The translations under genes and the position numbers were made by a program. DNA of 56,388 nt from NCBI GenBank assembly GCA_015075445.1, contig JABTUJ010000049.1:1-56388 (forward strand), written 5' to 3'. Shown in pieces: positions 50,972-56,388 of this stretch; within the stretch, counting starts at the first letter, position 1; every line of letters begins with the position of its first letter. This DNA comes from Verrucomicrobiales bacterium. GTDB lineage: Bacteria; Verrucomicrobiota; Verrucomicrobiia; Limisphaerales; J093. The notes under the pieces are model-generated. The model worked only from the letters and a program-made list of their open reading frames with translations, had not been told where the DNA came from and searched no databases.

Positions 50972-53947
50972 ATGAACCAACCACGCAGAACATGGGGCCG
51001 ACGCAGGCTGGCGGCTCTGGCCGGCGGCTTGTTAGCCCTCGGCTACGCGGCCTCCGCCCCGGCGGCCGACATCACCACGGGCCTCAAGGCTTACTGGAAC
51101 TTCGATGAGCAGAACTTCAAGGACGCCGTCGGCATCTACGACGGCACCGAGAATGGCGACAGCCCCATCGATTTCGTGGCCGGCAAGGCCGGCTTTGGCC
51201 AGGCCATCCAACTGCTCGGCCCGACGGACAGCGGCGGGGCCAACCAATATGTCGAGATCACCGGGGGCGAACCCGACGATCTCGCGTTCGCAGACGGGAG
51301 CATGTCGCTCTCGGTCTGGTTCCGGGTGGACGCCTGGGACAAGTCCTGGCAGGCGTTGGTGGCCAAGGGCGAAGGCGGCAACTGGCGCATCCACCGCCGT
51401 GGCACCGAGAATGTCATGGGCTACACGGGCGGCGCCGCGGGCGACACGCCCTCGGGAACCAAGGATGTCAACGACGGTCAGTGGCACCACTTGGTGGCCA
51501 TAAAGGACGCCGATGCGGACACTTCGTATCTCTGGATCGACGGTGTCCAGGATGCCACGCGCGAGGCGATCGGTACTCTGGCGTCCAACGGGTTGCGCAT
51601 GATGATTGGCGAGAACCCCGCCGCCCGCAACCGGTATTGGCACGGCTTGATCGACGACGTCGCCGTTTGGGACCGGCCGCTCACCGCCACCGAAATCGCT
51701 AGTTTGTGGAGCAACGGAGCAGGTAAGGCCCTGAGCACCTTCTTCACGCCGCTGGTCGACACCGACAACGACGGCATGCCCGACGAGTGGGAACAGCAGT
51801 ACGCCGCTTGTTGCGCCTTGAACCCGAACGACGCCAGCGACGCCGCGAAGGACTGCAACGGAAATGGCATCAGCAACCTCGATGAGTACAAGCGCGGCCT
51901 CGATCCCTGCAACACCACCCGACCCACCATCGTGTCGGCCGTGTCCACCGCCTCGTTCAATACCGTCGTGCTCACCTTCTCCGAGGCGCTGGACCCCGCG
52001 ACTGCTACGGTGGCCGCGAACTACACCATCTCGCCTGCGCTGGCGGTGACGGCGGCCACCTACCGCAACAAGGTCGTCACGCTCACGACCGCCGCGCAGA
52101 CACCCGGCGGCACCGCTTACACGGTCACCGTCAAAGGAGTGAAGAACCTCTCGAACTGGGAACCCGCCGAGGGCAGCAACACCGCGACCTTCTACACATA
52201 CATCATGACCCGGAACGGAGTGCTTAAGTTCTCCTATTGGGGTGGTATCACTGGCACGCCGGTGGCCAATCTCGAGGCGGATCTACGCTATCCGGCCAGT
52301 CCGGACTGGACCGGGGCGGTGCATTCGATCAACAGCCGCGACATCCTCCCGGATGATTCCCGCGACAACTACGGGGCTACGATCGAAGGTTATCTGACCC
52401 CGACCGAGTCGGGCGATTATGACTTCTTCCTCCGCAGCGACGATGCCTCCCAACTGTGGATCAGCACTGACGCCACGGAAGCGAACCTGGTCTGGCAGGC
52501 CGAGGAGTACGGTTGCTGCGCGGCCTTCCTCGAGCCGAACGATGCCACCAAGCCGACCGTCACCACGTCCCTCCCGGTTTCGCTGGTGGCCAATCGCCGG
52601 TACTTCATCCGCGTCATTTACAAGGAAGGCGGTGGCGGCGACTACGCGCAGGTGGCCTGGCGCAAAGTGGGCGACCCGACGCCGGCGGGGTCGCTGCTGC
52701 CGATCCCAGGCAGATATCTGTCCGCGGCGGTGGATCTGCCCGCCCCGGCCGAGGGTGCGTATGTCACCCGGACGCCAGGGCCCGATGCCAAGAACGTCTT
52801 GCCGGACGTGCGGGTGACGATCGCGCACCGGGACGGCAAGGTCGAGTGGACGGCGGCGAACACCAGTCTCAAGTTCGATGATGTGACCGTCACGCCCACC
52901 TTCACCAAGGACGGCAACGTGGCGACCCTCACGTACAAACCCTCGGGGCTGCTGGCCAGCAAGTCGGTGCACACCATCACCTTGGGTCATCCGGATCCGG
53001 CGGGTCAGCCGACGACCACGCAGTGGTCGTTCGAAGTGGCCGAGTACCGGGGCCCGGTGGTTGACAAGGTCAACGCCTATCCCGCCATCCTCCTCGGGGC
53101 GGCCAAACAAACCGAGGCCGGCGGCGGTCGTACCGGCGCGGCGGGTGATCTCGCGCTCGACGCTGGCGTGGCCGCGGGCGTGGGTTACGTCGCCGACGCG
53201 ACCTTCCTCAATGCAGCCACGGCCGACGACACGTTGACCATCGCCTTCTTCCAGAAGCTGCGTTCGGTCCGCGCCAGCTCGTCGTTCTGGGCCAATTCGC
53301 CCAGCAGCAACAATGGCACCCGCGGCTATCAGGCCCACGTGCCTTGGAGCGACTCGACCATCTACTTCGATACCTCGGGATGCTGCGGGGCGGATACTCA
53401 GCGCATCAACGCGCCCATCGCCAACTTCCCCGAGTACACCGGGGACGCGAGCTGGTGGCAGCAATGGCGCCACTTCGCCTTTGTGAAGGCTGGCCCTGAG
53501 AAGTTCATCTATATCAACGGCCAGCTCTTCCACGCCGGCTTCGGTGACCCGCTCAAGACCGACTTCACCACGCTCCTCATGGGCGGCGGTCCGTCGAACA
53601 CCGACAACCGCATGGACGGTTTCCTGGATGACTTCGTCATCTACAACGGCGCGCTTACCGAAGCGCAAGCCCGCTCCCTGTCGACGGGCGCAGCTCCCAG
53701 CTCGATCGCGGGTTTGATCGCGCACTGGGACTTCAACGATCAGCCACCGGCCACGGTCACGCTCAAGGCGGCACGTTCCGGGGCCAATGTTACCATCACC
53801 TCCGAACCGGCGGCGTTGCCGGCGGGTTGGGTGCTGCAGACCGCCCCGAGCGTCAACGGGCCGTGGACGACCCAGGCCGGGGCGACGACACCGCTCACGG
53901 TGCCCATCGGCGCGGCGAACGCCTTCGTGCGGGCGGCCCGACCTTAG
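50972..53947 (+). CDS. Secreted LamG / Ig-like / PA14 multidomain protein
   Basis: 991 residues from ATG 50972 (context CACTATG) with a signal (RRRLAALAGGLLALGYAASAPAA). First LamG/concanavalin-like domain about 38-245 (LKAYWNFDEQNFKDAVG, SLSVWFRVDAWDKSW, WHHLVAIKDADADTSYLWIDGVQ, GLIDDVAVWDRPLTATEI). A calcium-loop segment follows (DTDNDGMPDEWEQQY and DCNGNGISNLDEY, about 262-302), then a Big_5/SbsA Ig-like domain (about 310-405), a PA14-like domain (about 410-590, GYLTPTESGDYDFFLRSDDASQLWI, YKEGGGGDYAQVAW), an Ig-like strand domain and a second LamG (about 715-925, HFAFVKAGPEKFIYINGQLF, GFLDDFVIYNGALTEAQ). It ends with the short terminal domain typical of this proteome. Several CC pairs (AACCAL, YGCCAA, SGCCGA) are unusual for an exported protein. 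Transcription ends at the hairpin 54016-54048. Confidence 0.88.
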   Translation: MNQPRRTWGRRRLAALAGGLLALGYAASAPAADITTGLKAYWNFDEQNFKDAVGIYDGTENGDSPIDFVAGKAGFGQAIQLLGPTDSGGANQYVEITGGEPDDLAFADGSMSLSVWFRVDAWDKSWQALVAKGEGGNWRIHRRGTENVMGYTGGAAGDTPSGTKDVNDGQWHHLVAIKDADADTSYLWIDGVQDATREAIGTLASNGLRMMIGENPAARNRYWHGLIDDVAVWDRPLTATEIASLWSNGAGKALSTFFTPLVDTDNDGMPDEWEQQYAACCALNPNDASDAAKDCNGNGISNLDEYKRGLDPCNTTRPTIVSAVSTASFNTVVLTFSEALDPATATVAANYTISPALAVTAATYRNKVVTLTTAAQTPGGTAYTVTVKGVKNLSNWEPAEGSNTATFYTYIMTRNGVLKFSYWGGITGTPVANLEADLRYPASPDWTGAVHSINSRDILPDDSRDNYGATIEGYLTPTESGDYDFFLRSDDASQLWISTDATEANLVWQAEEYGCCAAFLEPNDATKPTVTTSLPVSLVANRRYFIRVIYKEGGGGDYAQVAWRKVGDPTPAGSLLPIPGRYLSAAVDLPAPAEGAYVTRTPGPDAKNVLPDVRVTIAHRDGKVEWTAANTSLKFDDVTVTPTFTKDGNVATLTYKPSGLLASKSVHTITLGHPDPAGQPTTTQWSFEVAEYRGPVVDKVNAYPAILLGAAKQTEAGGGRTGAAGDLALDAGVAAGVGYVADATFLNAATADDTLTIAFFQKLRSVRASSSFWANSPSSNNGTRGYQAHVPWSDSTIYFDTSGCCGADTQRINAPIANFPEYTGDASWWQQWRHFAFVKAGPEKFIYINGQLFHAGFGDPLKTDFTTLLMGGGPSNTDNRMDGFLDDFVIYNGALTEAQARSLSTGAAPSSIAGLIAHWDFNDQPPATVTLKAARSGANVTITSEPAALPAGWVLQTAPSVNGPWTTQAGATTPLTVPIGAANAFVRAARP

Positions 53948-54015
53948 AGATTCCTTCGCTCCCGCGTCGGGAGACCCTGTGGCCCCGCTCTGCGGGGCAA
54001 GGTCTGAGGATTCAC

Positions 54016-54048
54016 GAGGGGGCCGGATGCGTCCGGCCCCCTCTTTTT
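54016..54048 (+). terminator. Rho-independent terminator of the 50972 gene
   Basis: A perfect 12-bp stem GAGGGGGCCGGA / TCCGGCCCCCTC, loop TGCG, followed by TTTTT. It lies 68 bp after the stop at 53947. Textbook structure. Confidence 0.95.
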
Positions 54049-54153
54049 GGTGCTCGGGTGCCTCGCGGTTCTGGGTCAGCCCCGGGCTTGTCGCCACCGG
54101 GCGAGGCAACTACGGTCGAGGTGGCCTCTGCACGGCCCACAGCGCACTGCCAC

Positions 54154-54510
54154 ATGCAACTGCCTCAAGAAGCTCTGTTGTTGCGGGTGTTCATCGGCGA
54201 GAACGACCGCTGGCGGCACCGACCGCTCTACGAAGCCATCGTGCTGGAGGCCCGGCAGCGGCATCTGGCGGGCGCGACGGTGTTGCGGGGGCCGATGGGC
54301 TTTGGCAAGTCCAGCCGCCTGCGCACGGCCAAGATCCTCCGGCTATCGATGGACCTGCCGCTGGTGATCGAGATCGTGGACACGGAAGAAAAGATCCAGG
54401 CCTTTCTGCCGGTGCTGAACGAGATGATGCAGGGGGGGTTGGTCACGCTCGAGAAGGTGCGGGTGATTGAGTATCGGGCGAATGCGGCGGGGTCAGCCCC
54501 TGAGAATTAA
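54154..54510 (+). CDS. DUF190 (UPF0166) PII-like protein with a repeat-derived C-terminus
   Basis: 118 residues from ATG 54154. The whole body fits DUF190: ALLLRVFIGENDRW, LYEAIVLEARQRHLAGATVLRG, MGFGKSSRLRTAKILRLSMDLPLVIEIVD and EEKIQAFLPVLNEMM...VTLEKVRVIEYR. Family proteins have a PII-like trimeric fold and often sit beside crcB fluoride channels, but no crcB is visible here. After IEYRANAA the sequence enters a GACCCC repeat copy (54489-54514) read in the inverse direction, which adds GSAPEN and the TAA stop. The natural end of the family is close to IEYR, so little or nothing of the fold is lost. Confidence 0.88.
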   Translation: MQLPQEALLLRVFIGENDRWRHRPLYEAIVLEARQRHLAGATVLRGPMGFGKSSRLRTAKILRLSMDLPLVIEIVDTEEKIQAFLPVLNEMMQGGLVTLEKVRVIEYRANAAGSAPEN

Positions 54511-54607
54511 GTTTCCTGCCGGGGGGGCGTGGTTTTTGGATCAGGCCGGTCGGGGGCATTCGGCGGAACGGCTTTTGCTGAATTCTTAATCCTTAAGGGC
54601 TGACCCC
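54489..54607. mobile_element. 119-bp element bounded by inverted copies of the GACCCC repeat
   Basis: Left end 54489-54514 (reading GGGGTCAGCCCCTGAG inward) and right end 54582-54607 (…AAGGGCTGACCCC) are imperfect inverted copies of the same 26-bp family as 15893-16030. The 67-bp interior shows no gene. The left end overlaps the 3' end of the DUF190 gene; the right end is 16 bp from the araA stop. No transposase nearby. Non-autonomous element or REPIN-like pair is inference. Confidence 0.65.
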
Positions 54608-54623
54608 GCCGACGGGAGGGCGG

Positions 54624-56115
54624 TCAACCGCTCCAGCCGCGGTGGAGGGCGTAGGCGGCTTCGTTCCAGCGCAGCTCCTTCTTGAAGTCGGCGACGGTCG
54701 TCATGGGTCCGATGGCCACGTGCTCGAGGCCGGCCATTTCGGCGAAATCCTCCAGGTGCTCCGGGGTCACCGCCTGGCTGAAAGCCGTGTGATGGGCGCC
54801 GCCCGCCAGGATCCACGCCGCGGCCGCCACGGCCAGGTTCGGTTGCGGCTTCCACAGGGCCCGGGCGACGGGCAGTTTCGGCAGGGGTGCGTCCGGGGTC
54901 ACGACCTCGACTTCGTTGACGAGGAGGCGGAAGCGGTTGCCAAGGTCGATCAGCGAGGCGTTCAGGGCCGGTCCCGCCGGGGTGTTGAAGACCAGACGCG
55001 CGGGGTCGGCCTTGCCGCCGATGCCGAGCGGATGGACTTCGAGCGTCGGACGGCCGTCGGCGATGGAAGGACAGATTTCCATCGCCGTTTGGGACCGTCC
55101 AGGTACAGGTGGTAGGTGTAGTCTGGAAGGTGCCGCCGGGCAGGCCGGTGGCCATGACCTTGAGGGCGCGCACGAGCGCAGCGGTCTTCCAGTCGCCTTC
55201 CGCCCCGAAGCCATAGCCCTCCGCCATCAGGCGCTGGACCGCCAGGCCGGGGAGTTGAGCCAGACCGTGCAGGTCTTCGAACGTGGTGGTGAAACCCTTG
55301 AAGCGGCCGTCCTGCAGGAAGGAGCGGAGCCCGAGTTCGATGCGGGCGGCTTCGCGGACGGATTCGTGGCGAGCGCCGCCGGCCCGCAGATCCGGTGGAA
55401 CGGTGTACGCGGCTTCGTAGTCTTTCACGAGGGCGTTGACCTCGGCATCGGACGCCTGGCGCACGCGGCTGACGAGATCGCCCACCCCATGGCCGTGGAC
55501 GGAGTACCCAAACTGGATCTGGGCGGCGACCTTGTCGCCTTCGGTGACAGCCACCTCGCGCATGTTGTCGCCGAGACGGGCGAAGCGCGCGTTCTGCCAG
55601 TCGTGCCAGGCGGCGGCGGCGCGGGACCAGGAGGCCAGACGCTGTCGGACGCCGGGTTCCTGCCAGTGACCGACGACGACCTTGCGGTTCAGGCGGAGGC
55701 GGGTGAGGAGGAACCCGTACTCGCGGTCGCCATGGGCGGCCTGGTTCAGGTTCATGAAGTCCATGTCGATGGTGGCCCAGGGGATGTCGCGATTGAACTG
55801 GGTGTGGAGATGGGCCAGCGGTTTGCGGAGGGTGCGCAGGCCGTTGATCCACATCTTGGCCGGCGAGAAGGTGTGCATCCAGGTGATCAACCCCACGCAG
55901 TTCGGCGCGTGATTCGCCGCCTGACAGCAGGCCAGGATTTCGTCGGGGGTCTTGAGGACCGGATGGAACCTGACCCGGACCGGGAACTCCGGGGCGGTGT
56001 CCAGGGCCTGCGCAATGGCTTCGGAGTGGGTCGCCACCTGGCGGAGGGTTTCCGGCCCGTAGAGCTGCTGGCTGCCGGTGACGAACCAGACTTCCAAGGA
56101 CTTCAAGTCGATCAT
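54624..56115 (-). pseudogene. araA: L-arabinose isomerase, interrupted by two frameshifts
   Basis: AraA converts L-arabinose to L-ribulose. From ATG 56115 the protein reads LEVWFVTGSQQLYGPETLRQV, CVGLITWMHTFSPAKMWI, LAHLHTQFNRDIPWATIDMDFMNLNQAAHGDREYGF, and FGAEGDWKTAALVRALKVMATGLPGGTF. At 55120-55126 the coding moves to a second frame (DYTYHLYLDGP) and at 55087-55094 to a third (MEICPSIADGRPTLEVHPLGIGGKADPARL). This frame continues to TGA 54624 through GGAHHTAFSQAVTPEHLEDFAEMAGLEHVAI. The rebuilt length is about 497 residues, right for the family (about 500). Both indels lie within 40 bp, in the DYTYH/MEICPSIA region next to the active site. If the indels are real the enzyme is dead; a sequence error is equally possible. 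Confidence 0.85.
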
Positions 56116-56306
56116 GATCGTGCGGATGGTTGCTGTGCCGACAGACCGGTGGACGACTAGCGGGACCGCCGCGTTCCCCTTTGGCCCTGAGCCGAGTGCC
56201 GTCCGTTTGAGGGGTCCGTCGCGTCCGCCGGTTCGGCGAACGCGAGTCGAGGCTACGCCAGGTCCGGTGGGTTCCGCCAGACCGAACAAGTGGGGCCTGG
56301 GGACGG

Positions 56307-56332
56307 CAGAGTCTCGTGACCTCGACTCCTAC
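56307..56332 (+). repeat. Third copy of the 26-bp repeat found upstream of glyQS
   Basis: GAGTCTCGTGACCTCGACTCC and flanks match 11067-11092 and 11112-11137 apart from one G/C change in GTSAC and the first bases. On the minus strand it directly follows, and partly forms, the stop of the partial gene at the window edge. Confidence 0.85.
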
Positions 56333-56388
56333 GGGGGCGGGGGGGGGAGGTGGCGGTCGAGGCGGGTGTCCAGGTCGGCCGCGGTGGT
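56329..56388 (-). CDS. Possible 3' end of a minus-strand gene entering from the right edge
   Basis: The frame from 56388 reads TTADLDTRLDRHLPPPPP and stops at TAG 56331-56329. Only 19 codons are visible. The first part looks like normal protein and the end like a proline tail. The stop lies in the repeat at 56307-56332. Too short to identify; as the gene upstream of araA it could belong to pentose use, but this is only position. Confidence 0.25.
   Translation of the reverse strand, partial: TTAADLDTRLDRHLPPPPP

Noticed and set aside
52283..54109. Minus-strand frame of about 600 codons opposite the LamG/PA14 gene
   Set aside because: Arg/Gly-rich, no motif, and covers the strong terminator; the plus strand codes a consistent secreted protein.
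54586..54623. araA C-terminus reading on to GSALKD in the nearby repeat
   Set aside because: That frame is out of register after the two indels; the conserved AraA C-terminus ends at TGA 54624 in another frame.

Overview
The window looks like a piece of a GC-rich Verrucomicrobiota chromosome, most likely of the Limisphaerales/Pedosphaera type. This rests on gene content, not on any search: a type IV prepilin-like protein with the FTLIELL leader and a C-terminal H-X9-DG motif, five CRTAC1-like FG-GAP/ASPIC-UnbV exported proteins, very large secreted PA14/Ig/LamG/CBM6-type proteins, and weak or absent Shine-Dalgarno sites. I see no rRNA, tRNA, CRISPR array or transposase gene.

Left part (1-16 kb), mostly housekeeping. 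Minus strand: a partial GAF-PAS histidine kinase downstream of a fused indolepyruvate:ferredoxin oxidoreductase. Then a secreted CBM9-like protein (+). Then a tight minus-strand run glycyl-tRNA synthetase - queA - RibD_C reductase, with queA carrying a 23-unit heptanucleotide array inside its reading frame. Then argB (-), a frameshifted secreted six-hairpin-like protein (+), a lipoate ligase family protein (-) and a Mrp/ApbC ATPase (+).

Middle (16-27 kb): prepilin-like protein, a small anchored protein and a secreted protein with duplicated DWIGIY domains (+). Next comes a three-gene membrane operon of unknown function (19960-23144). On the minus strand follow an SGNH-hydrolase/TPR membrane protein and a DegT-family aminotransferase with a twin-arginine leader.

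Right part (27-56 kb), exported proteins. Two convergent ~1250-residue FG-GAP proteins, two paralogous PA14/Ig/CBM6 proteins with near-identical terminators, a TPR + FG-GAP pair (+), a broken CxxCH/beta-propeller/TPR gene (-), two tandem FG-GAP paralogues coupled by a GTGA overlap (-), a 991-residue LamG/PA14 protein with a strong terminator (+), a DUF190 protein (+) and a frameshifted araA (-).

The most interesting layer is non-coding. A 26-bp repeat family (two TTAA-type cores 7 bp apart followed by GACCCC) occurs six times, always at gene 3' ends. Four copies form two inverted pairs that bound 138-bp and 119-bp elements. In two unrelated genes the repeat itself supplies the last codons and the stop (GSALKN*, GSAPEN*). 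Other repeats also show 7- or 14-bp periodicity. Separately, five genes carry clusters of small indels, which may be sequence error or real decay.
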